Shown one piece after another: positions 34,911 through 48,400 of a stretch of 64,000 bases of DNA. The stretch's first letter is position 1. Every line of letters starts with the position of its first letter. The position numbers and the translations under genes were made by a program. A model generated the notes under the pieces. It saw only the letters and a list, made by a program, of their open reading frames with translations, was not told the DNA's origin and did not search any database. Source of the DNA: Chrysoperla carnea (taxonomy: Eukaryota; Arthropoda; Insecta; Neuroptera; Chrysopidae); assembly GCF_905475395.1 (NCBI RefSeq), contig NC_058338.1, positions 2,233,001-2,297,000 of the forward strand, given 5' to 3'.

Positions 34911-35107
34911 TATATACAGGGTGTCTTTCTTAAGTTGACATATGCTTGTAGCTCGAAAAATAACTGATAATCGATAGATGAACATTTTCCATTAGAAATT
35001 TGTTAATGATTAAAAAAGTAACAATTTTTATTCGAAACATTTCCCTCGATTAAATTTATCGAGTTTCAAGTGTATATCAACTTAAAAAAGAAGCACTCTG
35101 TATATAA
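34911..35107. mobile_element. MITE with TATACAG(G/A)GTG ends, ~195 bp
   Basis: The left end TATATACAGGGTGTCTTTCT is mirrored by the right end, and the inverted repeat continues through TTAAGTTGA(C/T)ATA. TA at both tips fits a TA target. The same right end, alone, is seen at 13295-13365. Confidence 0.75.
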
Positions 35108-36768
35108 TCTCTTTGATTTCAACTATCTTGCTATTTCTATTGGACTAAACAAAATGGTCCCCACAAAGTGGATTTTTGTAAATATATTTCAAAAGAAAAT
35201 TTTGTTTAATATTTTAAGTATTTTATTTGAGTGAATTTTAGTTATAGCAAATTTTTTTTTTTTGGAAGTGATTTTGGTGTACGTAAAATTAAATCAGGGA
35301 TTGAAAGCTCCCCCGCCCAAAAAAAAAAAGGAAAAACATAAAATCTAAATTTTTAATAGAAAATTCCCCTTTTGTAAATAATTTTCCTCTAATTTCAAAA
35401 GAAAAACCAATTTTGAATACACAAAGATAATTTTAAAAAAAAGGACTATCTGTATCCAAAATTTGCATAATAAAAATCAGTCCTTTTAAGCTAAGTTCAT
35501 TATGTTGTAAATTTTTTTGCATGCATTTTTCATGAAAAATTAGTTTTTCTAAATAGTTAAACTTAACGCGGAAAAAAAAAACGTCTGGGAAATTGAGAAA
35601 AATCTCAAGGAGCATCCTTTAAGGAAATTTCGAAAAAAAAACTAAATACTTATTTTGACCCAAACAGTACAAAAAAAACATTCCAGCTTGTTTCCTGGAA
35701 CATTTTGACAACCAACTCTTTTTGAGGTACAATAATAATTAAGACTTTATATTTTCGAATTGTATTATTTTGAAGAAAAAAAAAGTTGCCATCAACTGCC
35801 ATATTTTTTGTAAAACAAATAATTAAAATATTTTCTTAACCTAAAATTAATTAAAGACTGAAAATTTTTGATTAAAAAGAAAATTTAGTAACTCGGGGAT
35901 TCCCCTCGATGGAATTTTATACGAAAATGTTTTTATTAGATTTAAATAAATTTTATTTTTAAACCATTATTAATTAATAATTTTTAATAAATAATATCGG
36001 AATTCTATGGTTCGTTATAGTATTGTAATCTGATTTTGGGAATTCTTAAAGCTCAGCCATTCACGAATTTTTTATTGCTGGGCTGTTTGCCATATTGTCA
36101 TTTTCGGCCAACCAAAAAAGTTGTTGCATAAACACGATTCAAAGATTGGATCGTGTATCGGATTCTTTGTCAAAGAATCCGAAAAAACTTGACAAAGACT
36201 TCTTAGTTTTCGTCCCGATGTGTCAGATTTTGGCATTGTTCGAACCGCAGATTAGTCAATAATATAATACATTTTTATAGATATATTTTCAAAAAAAAAT
36301 TTTAATTAAAAATGTTGCAGTTTTTTATAGTTTTTTTTTTTATTTTATCATTTTTTAAATTTATAATTTTACGAAATAAAAAATTGTGTTTTTTTTAAGG
36401 TTATGTATTTCTGTCATTTTAATGTATTTATATTTAATTATATATAGAATGTACGATGCTATAGCTAAAAAGAAATTTTTTTTTTATATTAAATAAATTG
36501 AATATTTTTTTTCAATTATTTCATGTGTTTTTCAATTTTTTCCCTCCATCGAATAATTAACGAGATCATTATACAGGGTGGACCCCGTTTTAACCTATCC
36601 TGAAAGATTATTAGTTGAGTTCAAGTAACAAAATGTAAGATTGAAGGGAATTTCTTTCGAAGACTTTCAATTAGGATCATATAAATGCCAGCTTGGACCC
36701 AGAACATATCCATGATCATAGATTACGTACGGCTTGATTTTTTACTTGTCTGAAATTCCATAGTCTAA
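35108..36768. other. Gene desert segment, no gene seen
   Basis: Very AT-rich. A lone TATACAGGGTGGA block at about 36570 looks like one end of an ACAGGGTG-type MITE whose partner end I could not place. Confidence 0.4.
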
Positions 36769-37409
36769 TTAAGGATGTATGAGCATGAAAACAATGTTTG
36801 ATTTAAAGGCTCAAAATTTGTTTGTAGGTAGTCTTTTACTCAAAGAATATGTGGTTAAAATTTCAGCTTCCGTGTAAATTTTTAAGAAAAAAGTCATTAA
36901 AAATCGATATAAAATACATTGGCTCTTATGGAGGAATCTCAAAAAACGACATATTTTGGAAGTTTTTGATAATTTTCATTTGGAATGAATGAAAACAAAT
37001 TAACAAAAAACTTTTTAATAGAAAGTAAACATATTAGCAATGAATTAGAAAAGAAACAAACTAAGTGTCACCGTCCATATAAGGGATGTAAGAGCAGGGT
37101 AGATTAAGGGTTGAAATTATTTTTATCTTATTTTCAATTTTGATGATGAATTTTGTTATAACTTCATGAATGTAGACGAAAAATAAGAATAAAATTTTTC
37201 GATATGTGTCTTGGTTTTCGAAATATCGAAAGCTAAATAATTAAACAAAATTTTCAATTTTGGATATTTTGAAAATTAAGCCAGATATCGAAAAATTTTA
37301 TTCTTACTTTTCGTCTTATATCGTCAAGTAATAATATAAATTTATCATCAAAATTGAAAATATCTATTTTTAAATTTGTGCCCCCACTACCATGCTCATA
37401 CATCTTTAA
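36769..37409 (-). mobile_element. Inverted-repeat DNA element (MITE family B), copy 2, 641 bp
   Basis: TTAAGGATGTATGAGCATG at 36769-36787 and its complement, with one mismatch, at 37391-37409. Read on the complement, the interior follows the copy at 5135-5785 along its whole length with few differences. The 10-bp length difference is small. No transposase is encoded. Confidence 0.85.
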
Positions 37410-37539
37410 TAAGCCGGAAAAGTGAGGAAACAACATAATGAAACATTTTACCATTTTATTGTATTTATAGGACCCTATGGAACATTCAGCCATTTTAACC
37501 AAGTCGGAAAAGGAAACGGGGTTCGTCTCAGTGGGGGAC

Positions 37540-37735
37540 ATTTGTGTTCAAAGTTTTTTTAATTTGTGAACACCCTGTACATTCGATGTTAAAAGTTAAT
37601 AGCTGAATATTAATATTTTCGAAAGCAGAGTTTTTTTTTATAAAGAATAACTTTTTTTCGTAAACCTTATAATATAAAAGTTTTCTATATGTAGCCAACT
37701 TAAGTAGGGGACACCCTGTAAAGATCAGTGCTATG
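37540..37735. repeat. Possible ACACCCTGTA-bounded repeat remnant
   Basis: CACCCTGTAC at about 37570 and GACACCCTGTAAAG at about 37720 are the same motif in the same orientation, so this may be two one-ended remnants, not one element. Confidence 0.35.
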
Positions 37736-40700
37736 GACCAGGACCAATCACTTAAGTTTACCCGTGCGCCAAAATAAATGATACTGGTATGATTAGGGAT
37801 ATTTGAAAGGGATAAGAAATAAAAAGACAATTGAGAAGTATTCTTTTTTGATGATTAGGTATTTAACTGATTGGATTGATTTTGAACACATATTTCTGAC
37901 AGAATGCTCTCTGTAGGTACGTTACTAAGTTATTTTTGTTTTGTTTTATAATAATTCAAATATTACTTAAATATTAATTACTTAAGTCTTACAAATAAAA
38001 GATGTCATTACTTATAACCTTAAATTATGTTTTTTTTTTTATAATTATTCCATTTTCTAAACATATATATATATATAATTCATAATGGTGGATTTTATAT
38101 ACTTTTTTTTGTTTATTAATTTGGTTTAAATACAATTTTTAATATTTAAATCTGTTTATTTATAATTATAATAATAATATATTTATATATCACCTAAAAA
38201 TTCACTTCAGCTATATCTCATTTGAGCCTTACGAGATATTGCTGTGTATTTCTCAATTTTTGTTTGTTTCTTTTAACTTAAAAAATGACAGATAAAAATA
38301 TTAACAAATCATAACCTCAAAATGAAGATATTTTTATTTTTAAGGTTATAATTAAGAAAAAAAAATCATTAATCATTTTCTTTGAGCCAATTTAGAAAAT
38401 GTGATTTCAACAAAATTAATTATAATCTCAAAATGATTTCAAATATTTTCTTTTTGACGTTTTCAATTTAGGGTTAATATTTTTATTTATCTTTTAATTT
38501 AATAACGTTAAATCATTAACGTCACATCAATGGAAAAACTTTATTTTTCAATGATGTCACATATGATTACGTCACCGAAAAATTTCAACTACAATCTAAA
38601 TTCTATCCAAAAAGAATTTCATAACAGATTTTAATAGAATTTTGAGCGTTTTAAACACTTTTGTGTGTGATTAAATTCTAAGTATTCTTAAATACATCGA
38701 ATACAACTTTCTCGGTTAACTGCAGTACTAAATTTTTTTCTGTCGCAATGACACACTTATAGTACTTTTATCATGGTTTGTGTATAATTTGGGTACGTTC
38801 ACAGTGCATATATTCGATGTATTTAAAAAAATATATATATAAAAAACAATTGATAAACAGTATGTCAAACATTTATATAAAAACATAACCTCGTTGAGGT
38901 AAAAAATAAGAATGAACAGAAGATTTAATAAATATTTTGTTTTAACATTTCATTAATTATAATTAATTAATTAATTTAATTAACAGGCAACACTCAACTT
39001 TACAAAAACTTTTAATAAATATATATTGCTAAGTTTGACATAGATTTTTTAATAATAGAACTCTTTTGTTTGTAAATATTTATTACTTTCATGATAACAA
39101 TGAGAATATATACATTTAATTGAACTAATTCAAGTGTGCAGCTGATTAGCGCTTGTGAAATGAAATATACTGAGTACTGGTTGCTCATTCTAAAAAGTTA
39201 CGAACCACATTAGTGTTTTTTGAATTTCAAAAAGGATTCCAAGCCCTATGTATCCAAGAGCTCTTCAATAGCCTAAAGTGGCATTGATATTGAGTCATCA
39301 ATTTTATGGTAAATACAATATAAATAAAGCCATGAAAAGTTGTCTACTTTATCGTTTTTGTGACCTTATAAACTTTTTCTATGGAAAAATTGATATTCAA
39401 TTATTTATTTCCAATTATTCGCGAATGCTTTGAATCTCGAAACTTTTTGAAGCTAAAGTTGTGAAGGAAAACAATCCTTTTTTAAAGATCTCTTTATCTT
39501 GAGAATTTTTGATAAAATATTTCATGTAGAAAATACATGTCCAAAAGTTTGAGTCTAATCTAAACATGAAGATTCTAAACTCATCGAGCGTGAGAGAAAA
39601 TTGATAGCTTCAATAGCTTTAAAACTTGACATTAGAAGTCTATGATCTGTATCTTATGTAAGAAACCTATTTATTTGTGCATCAATAAGTTTAGGTTCTA
39701 TAGACCTGAATGTTGCTTCTCTTTATTTATGTTTATTTATTATTGATAACTTGGAGCTGCAAGCTGCCAACTAACGGTAATAATTCGTACTAATTAAAAT
39801 CGGAAATGTACCGTTTATCAGTAGTTTCAATTTAGACCACCAGATTACTTAAAATTTATCAATCATGTCTACAATAATATTTTACCTGGGAAAATATTTA
39901 AGATAAAATCTTGGTCTTGAAAAGATAAATTCGTAACATTTCAGATTGAATAACCAAATAATCAATAGAGTGTGTCATTTTATATGAAATTTATGACGTA
40001 AACGATCTCTTCAGTGTTTTAACAACATTTTTAAAAAGCGTGCTAAAAAAGGTATAAATATACTCTTATCATATGAAATTTCGTGATATTGACGAATCAT
40101 GCCTTTCGTTTTTTTTTTATATTGAAAGTTTCATAGAGAATGACACCGGTTCTCTTAAAAAATTATTTGCAAAAATAAAAATAATTTGAAAGTAATTAAC
40201 TAATTCGTGCGTTTTGATTTAATTTCCATTATGAAAATTGTTTATAATTTTCTTCACTTCCTTCAAAATCTTTGGTTAAATGGAAATTAAATCATGATCA
40301 AATTTCTCGTATTTATAAAGTTGAAGAAATTTGATTTTTTTTTTTCATGAAGATTCAATTTTCCAAAATTTAAGAAGAGTTTTGACATTTACGAATATTA
40401 TTTTGATTTGAAAAATTGAATCAACAAAAGAACATATATATTTTAATAAAACTGACATCAGTGTGCAAAGTTCACAGCTTTTGTTTTGTATTACACTCAT
40501 GTCCAATGAGCTGTGTGACGTGTGTTGTTCTTTAAGAACACACCCCAATCTCGTGTATTTCTGTGTCAATGACTTGGGGTACAACAACTGGATAATATGA
40601 AGAATTATGTATGCATTATTTATGGTTTTTTAACAACGATTTTTGTTTAATAATGAAAATATGTCACAGAAATCACATTTTTTTAAGGTATTAGGTATGT

Positions 40701-43340
40701 ACGAAGAAAATTTTTCTAATTTTCATTATGTACGATTTTAGCGAATTCGATGGATGAAAATAATAATAAATTTTTGCTACTTATTTAAAAAAGAATTATT
40801 TAAAATTTCTATTTAAAAAATATACTAACGAAATTTTTTTTTTTGTTAATAAATAGATTTTTTTTTTCAATAAAAATGTTTGTGGCGTGTTTTCGTAAAC
40901 TTGCCATATTATTTTTTAAATATATATAATATTTCCATATAAATACAAAAATTTTTCACTAATTTTATTTTAGAATCTAGAACTGAGCACGTATGTTCTT
41001 AAATGCACTTTGTGACATTTTAATTAAGAACGTCTTTTTTTTTTCAAATTTGAATTTCTACAACTTTGTTTTTTTTTAAGTAAGATCAAAAATTGACATT
41101 GAATTTTGTACTGTGTTCAAATTAAATGTTTTTTTTGAATTTAATTATAAATTTATTGTACTACAATTCGTATTATGGAAAAAAATTTCGTAAGAAAGTT
41201 GTAGAAATAATTTTTTTATAACAACTATTAATAATATCACAATAAAGAAAAAACATTTTTTTTTTTTTCAAAATTCGTTATACAATAGTTTGGATTATTT
41301 TAACTCTGTGACGTTTCTTGTTAGATTTCTTCATCTCCAGTTAACTTAATCTACTGATAAGTCAAAACCACAGTCTATATATATACAAGTCTGTTAACTC
41401 TATAAAAAATGCTTTCGGAAATTGATGTCCGTGTTAGTTCTCAAAACTGCTACATAGCAACGCCACCAGTATCGAATCCAAACTGGCCAATAATTTATTA
41501 AATTATTTATTAATAATTATTCTTATTTCAACAGATATTATTATCAATTAATTAAAATTATTGAGTAATTTAACGGAAATATAAATAGAATTTATGCAAA
41601 ATTAAAACTTGTTTATTTATTTTAAATTTTTTACTAATATCGCTATTTGGATTCAACATATGTGGCGCTGCCTAGTGTTTAATAATGTTACTAAAGCATT
41701 TTCATTAAGAGAGCAATGATTTTTTGAAGTTAAATGACTTGTATATATTAAATGGCTGTGGTCAAAACTCAGATATTTCATTTCATTATTCTGAAAATGT
41801 GGTTTTAATTACTTTACTTGAGATGACATAACAGGAAAGAGCATTAAAAGTTTCTTTCCTGCTCTTTTTTATTATCTTAACCAAAGATAAATGTCAAAAG
41901 TTTTTTTTCTGAAAAATGATTGATAGTTTATAAACTCAAGTTAACTTAGATTTGAAGAAATCGAACTTAACATTTGAGTTTGGATAACATTTTTTAACAT
42001 CAAAAAGATTCGAGGCATACTCAAAAAATACTACAACATTTAAAATTTATGTGTTTACTCACTGAAATTCATCCTCAAATGTTTTCGCCATAGAAATAAT
42101 CAAAATAAAGTTAAAAAAATTTTAACTAACAGTTTTAACCTTGTAAAAGAATTTTAAACTAAGAACAAATATTTGTTTGTTTTGGTAAAATAGATGTTGA
42201 AACATGGTGAGATCCTTTCTTTCAGCACATCTATTTATCCAAAAGATTATCAATCAACGGGATAATTTAGATCTGCTCGTCTTGGACATCTGTAAGACAA
42301 AAAAAAATCGATTAATTAAACTCCCAAAATGTTTAAGCGAGAAATAATGATGAATTTTTTTTTTTAATATAAAAAACTTGTCTCGTTACAACATAAATTG
42401 TGTTTTTTTTTCTTGAAAATTTAAAACTCGCACATTTTGGAAGTATAATGTGATTTTTTAACGTCCTTTTCTTTGTCCCTAAACACTTTGTTTACATAAC
42501 TTTTTAAAAAAAATTTCGATTTATGTTATAACGAGATTTTTCAGTTACTACGATTACTCAGCAAACGATTTTTAAGCCCTTGGATTAAATTTTACAAGTG
42601 GTGGGATCGATATTAGCATTGGAAAACGTTTTATTGAAAAGCTGTGAACTTTTTAAGAGTTTGTGTAATATTGAAGATGAAATTACTACCAACTTAAATT
42701 TTTTTAATATTAATAAATTATTTAAATTGGAAGTTAATTCACTTTCTAAATTAAAATTTAGCTGGCTAGTTTTGTGGATACGCGTGAACATCATTGCATG
42801 TAATAATAAATTAAGCAATCCAGATATAAGGTATAAACATCTATGAAAACTGGTGATTTCATGACCATGGACTACGAGCTGTACACAAACAAATAAACAT
42901 GGACTGCCACTATAATAGATACAAGATAGTTGCACCCCATCTATGATGTCAGTTTTCGAATTAAATAAAATGTGTATGAAAATCTACAAAAACGTAGATG
43001 GAAAAATTTGTTTTCTAATTTTAAGGAGGTAGAAAAATTTGTGTAAATAGGTTTTTATTGGGTTTTATTTATTTTTTTTTTAATTTAAAAAAATTAATAT
43101 TTTTGAATTACTTTGTTCATTTTCAAGTTTTCCAAAAAAATATTAATTTTCAAAATAATTTTTTTACTTTTTTGCACACATTGGGTGTATCCCCAATTTT
43201 TGTGAAATATGAATATCAAACGAATTTGTTTTAGAAATGTATTCAAAGTATAAAAAGTTTTTATTTCTAAAAAATTGATATAGGTTTTGATTTTTTTGTG
43301 TAGTTTTCGGGAAGTTGTAGTTTTTTTTTTAGTTTAAAAA
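37736..43340. other. Gene desert, no gene seen
   Basis: About 5.6 kb of very AT-rich DNA. The frames present are short and have no recognisable homology. The block at 39755-39850 is shared with 23930-24020. Nothing else could be bounded. Confidence 0.45.
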
Positions 43341-43344
43341 GTTT

Positions 43345-43445
43345 ATTCTAAAGGTATGACCTCACTATGCTGATCGACAAAACCGTACGTCATCACTATC
43401 TTAATTAAACAGCTTTGTTGATCAACATACTGATGACGTAACTAT
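43345..43445. repeat. Short inverted repeat
   Basis: ACTATGCTGATCGACAAA is mirrored by TTTGTTGATCAACATA, and GTACGTCATCA by TGATGACGTAAC. It may be a hairpin or a very small MITE. Confidence 0.45.
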
Positions 43446-43473
43446 GAATAAATGCATTATGATCTAAAGCATT

Positions 43474-43788
43474 GTTTACAACAGTCGTATGTCGCATGTA
43501 GTACTTATTATTTTATTTTACACTCCCAGAAAATTACTTTAGACTTAAAAATAATATTTTTAAAGCTCTACCCAAAATTAATTCTTGTCTCGGTGAAAAA
43601 ATATGTGTTATCTTAGCGATTTGTTTTTACATAATGCCCGTGCTTTAACCAACTTTGATTCAATTAAATATTGGATATGTTTGCCAAACATTTGGATACT
43701 TTAACGTCATACAATTCATACCTCTGATCGCTACAATTGTTTGCGACATACGACATACGACAAATTGTAAACGTCCGCATATTTCTAA
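43474..43788. mobile_element. Possible MITE with GTCGTATGTCGCATG inverted ends, ~315 bp
   Basis: The left end (GTTTACAACAGTCGTATGTC) is mirrored, with a few differences, by ACATACGACAAATTGTAAAC at the right. The right end carries an extra GACATAC unit. No target duplication is clear. Confidence 0.5.
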
Positions 43789-45438
43789 AACGTGACCATA
43801 CATAAATTATAAAATATTTTGAATCATTTTTTTTTGATAAAATTAATGAAATGTTACGTCACGTTTTTATTGTTTTTTTTTAAATATAATAATAATTATC
43901 GTTATCAAACTAATTAGTGATGATTTGTGGTAGCTAGGTAGCCATTTTGTGTATAAAAGCATTTTTTTTTTATTTTGTGGTATATTTTAAAATTTTTATT
44001 ATAATTTGTGTGCGCTATAACATTTAATTATATGTTGCATTCAACTGAAATGAATCAGTTAATTTGATATCGAAATGTATCAGTGTAAGCTTTCAGTTCC
44101 AAGGGAGGGGGTAGCTAGATCCTCCTGTTACGCCCATATGAACGTTATAGGTTAGGAAAAGTTCTAAGAATTAATTATTATGTATAATTTTGTGAATTTC
44201 ACGATTAATTAGTTAATTTTGTAATAAATCCCTTAAAAAAGAAATCAAATTTTTATTCAATCGATAAGTGCCATTAAAAATGCATTTAAATTATACATTT
44301 TCAAATCTCGCGGGTAATTTGACGAAAACGCAGGACGCCATATTGCTCCGTAGTCATGACGTCAATTTGACGTAGGTATAAACAAATGCGTTGACATTTC
44401 GCGTGATAATTGTTTATAATTTAAACATTTTAGTTTACCCAGCATGTTATTACACCGAAGGCCAGTGATATCAAATTAACGATTCAGAATTTTTTAAATT
44501 TATGTTTTAAAAGCTTTCTTATTTCAGATCTACATTTATTTAGAAAATAAAATTGAGTTAATGAAATTTTTGAATATGATTTATGCGCTAATGAATCTCT
44601 AGTCTAGTTAATGAAAAACGAAACATTTATATTCAGTGCAATTTTTTTTAAAAATATAACAGGCCCGTCCGTAGTACTTTTTGTTCGAATCAAATTTGAG
44701 GCATTTAGTAGATTTTGTCCTAATCAACAAAAAAAAAAAAAATGTATATACTTATGTACGCGCATGAAAAATTATCCATCTTCGTTAATAACAAATATAA
44801 TAATTTATAAATAAAGTAAGCATATCATGATACTTAAATTGTCATCTATCTTTCTTTGTCTATTGTTAGTGACATTTTGTTTATCAACTAGCTTCATAGT
44901 GTTAAAAAATTGTAACTAGCTTCAACATGTAGTTTTCATGTCACACAGTGCTTCGGTATAAGTACAAAAATGGACCAAATGCATAAAAAAATGTATAAAA
45001 GGGTTCCGTAACATACTCTATAAGAAATATTTAACTGGATTTTTTTCAAAATGTAAAAACAGCAAACATAGTATTATAAATTATTGAGTTAGGTGAAATT
45101 TATTGAAGTTTAGGGTACAGCAATGCTACCGATGCCATTATTAGCTTCTCACCTGTAGAATAAAAATAGGATGATTTAGGAAAAATCAACGATTTTCCAC
45201 GTTTTCCCAATTTTAGAAAAAAATAGACCGATTTTACCGATAAAATCCGATCCCTAGCCGCAGGTGATTATAATACTATGGCCAGACATAAAAGTGAATG
45301 CCAAAAAAGATGGAAGTTGAAAAAAAACATTGAAGGATGTACCAAGAATCAAAATGAAACAAAAAATTCGTAGACGGACCTATTATTTAATAATTTAAAA
45401 TTTGTTGTAATAAGGAGATTGGTTTTAATTTGATTGTT
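43789..45438. other. Non-coding region 3' of the GABA-B receptor gene
   Basis: No gene seen. The part next to 45438 must hold the receptor's 3' UTR on the complement. I did not pick one poly(A) signal with confidence. Confidence 0.35.
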
Positions 45439-48400
45439 TTATAAATAACTCTCACTAAACTCGAAATCTGATTGACTAGCACGCGATGATCGTGTATAGC
45501 ATGACGTTGTCCCCCCACCAAATGCACTGTCCGAGGTGCCAGCATCTGTTATAAAATCAGCAACAATTAACATATGTTCCTTACTACCTTGTGTCATTAT
45601 CTGGGTGCCACCCGTTGTTATTGTTGTTGTTCCACCCACCACACCAACTGAACCACTTGTAGATGTTATCACACCACCGCTTGACATTTTCATTGCATCA
45701 CGTTCAGCTAAACGCATTTTTAATAATCGAATTTTTTCTTCTTTCTAGAACAGAAAACAAACCAAAATCAATGCTTAGATTAACAAATACGTATTTTAAC
45801 TATCAATGAAATCATCATCAGCGAATTAATTTTTGACGTCCTGCCCGGCAATGCGTTTTCGCTAAAGTTTAACTTCATCGATTATTTTTCCGGAGTATAA
45901 TTTGACTTGAACGAGCGAACGGTTGGCGCATCCGAACCAACAGAGAAATCCAGGAGATCCTGAAGGCAGAAGATATTGTGAAGTTCATCAAATCACAGAG
46001 GCTCAGATGGTTCGATATTGTATGCCAAAGTGTACGCCACACAAAGAAGAGGCAGACCCCGACTCAGATGGTTGGACCAAGTTATCGACGACCTTAAGGT
46101 GATGCGAGCTCCCTGATGGGGATCCGCTGCCAAGGACCGAGCAATCTCGAGAAGAGTGGTCGAAGAGGCCAAAGCCCTCCCCCTGCCGGGTTTAGATGGA
46201 TGGATGTAATTTGACTTAAGATTTCTGAAAATACTGGAATAAAATTTCTAATCTTGAACTTACCACAGAGATTAATTTTTGCAATTCTTCGTTTTCGACT
46301 AATAACTTTTGATAACGTTCTTCATCTTCCTTGGACACACCAACATCTGGATTGTATTTACTTTCAGCCTTATCTTTTGGATGACGAATTACTTCAATTA
46401 CCTGTCCACAACAACAACAAATAAGTTTATTTCAATACAATCAAGCATCGACAAGCGATAAGTAAAAAAAAAAAACTGATTCTAAAATAATTGATATTAT
46501 AAATGTGAAAGTAAGAATGTTTGTCTAGAATGCGTAGATGATACATACCTTTGGTACAAATATTAGTGCCATACTTAAAAAACAACAGAATATAATTGCC
46601 AATGCCACAAATGCATAGCTTGCATCTTGTTGGGATGCAATGACCATGGTCACTGGACATGTGATCAAACATAGAACGACAACGTTATAAATACTCATGC
46701 CAACGTAACGGGAATCATTGATCTGTTTTACTTTTATCGAACGTGTTTCATATGCCAAAAATAAACCAAACACAAGGACTAAACCTTTGTAACCATATAT
46801 CACACCTGCAAAAAATAAACATGCAATTAAATATTAATATTTGAAGGTTTAGATGGTTCTTAACTTGGTAAGATTGTTGATGCAATGTTACCAGGAATAG
46901 ACACACTTAGACCATAAGATTCACGGTTATATCTAAAAGGATCAACGATTTATGCTTGAACTGTTGGATAACAAAGAAATCTTCGTCATGCTGAGAGGTG
47001 CTCCGATCTGTAACACGAAGGATTACAGATCGGAGTACATATCAGCATCTGCCCAGATAGTCAGGTTACACTTCAGTCCCTTGAGGCGTCAAGATTCCAA
47101 TCGAGGATAGTCTATGAATGATCGCTTGGAACTGAATAGCACAGGTAGACTGATCTGGGTATCGGTCCACTCTGGCGTTAAAGGGAATGAAGCAGTGGAT
47201 TTGTTGGCAGGAGAAGGGTCGTATCAAACGCCCCTTTAACCTGAGTCTGCCATTCTTTTAGTAGAATGATCTGTAATTTACCGAATCAAGGAATGGCACG
47301 ACAAGGCCATATTGATTACTGGAACGGTGTATAACCAGAGTTAGGCCATTTGAATGTTCTCGCCTGGAACTCAATAGAGCACAGTTGAGAAGGGTGGTGA
47401 AACTCTTGACAGAAAAATATTGATTGAACTAAGACTTTCATAACGTGGGGATCTGTGATGATCCCGCTAGGAACTCCATACATGTTATTTACACCTGCAA
47501 AAACCTCCAGGACGTCATGCTTAAAATGTTTAAGTCTGAAACATTGGATTTATAAATCCTAGAGAAATCCCCATTCGATTACTTTCGAGATTTCACTCAT
47601 CTTCTTAAAACTTTGTATTTTTATTATGTACTTACCAAGCCAAACTGTGTTATGATGACTTTCACAATGTTCCAATTCTGGTCGAATTTTAACATCATCT
47701 GCAACAGAGGGTGGCGCTTCCAATGGGAACACTTCAACACGCCGTTGTAATGGATCATGTAACTGCCATGCCAATAACAAAACAACATCCACAACTAATA
47801 AACCGGTCACCATTGAATATAATTTCCATGGTTCAACTTTTTTCTTTGGATCCGCTTTTGATTTGGTTGTTAAACGATGTACACGCCATACTTTACTAAA
47901 CATTGCACCGTAGGCCAACGTGAAACCAATGGATAGCATCCATGCACGCACTTGACATAAGAATGGAAACGAACTGGATGAAATAAATCGTCCATCCAGG
48001 CCTAAGATGAATACACTGACCAAACATACGATAACACCGAATAACATGATTGTATTGCATACGGGATGTGACGATTGTATTACTCTGTAACAAAATTACC
48101 CAAAAAATCACGCTGTTAATCCATATAAATTTGGTATCATTTTAGAGAAAGACTCTTATAGTACCTGCGATGATTATTCCAAATATTAAAGACAATTAAT
48201 CCAATGGCTACAAAAATTCCACCTGTTGAAATAATCCCCATACATACAAATAACGATAAAGACACTGTGCGTAGTTCTCGTTTTACAATTGTACGATCTT
48301 GTGGTACTTTACCACCTGCAAAAAAAGGTTTTCCAAATTTATATTCCTACATAACAACAAAAATAAAAATATATACTAACCACTCCATCGTTCCCGATTA

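Noticed and set aside
47896-48111. Overlapping frames on both strands inside the GABA-B-R1 exons
   Set aside because: They are other-frame readings of conserved receptor exons.
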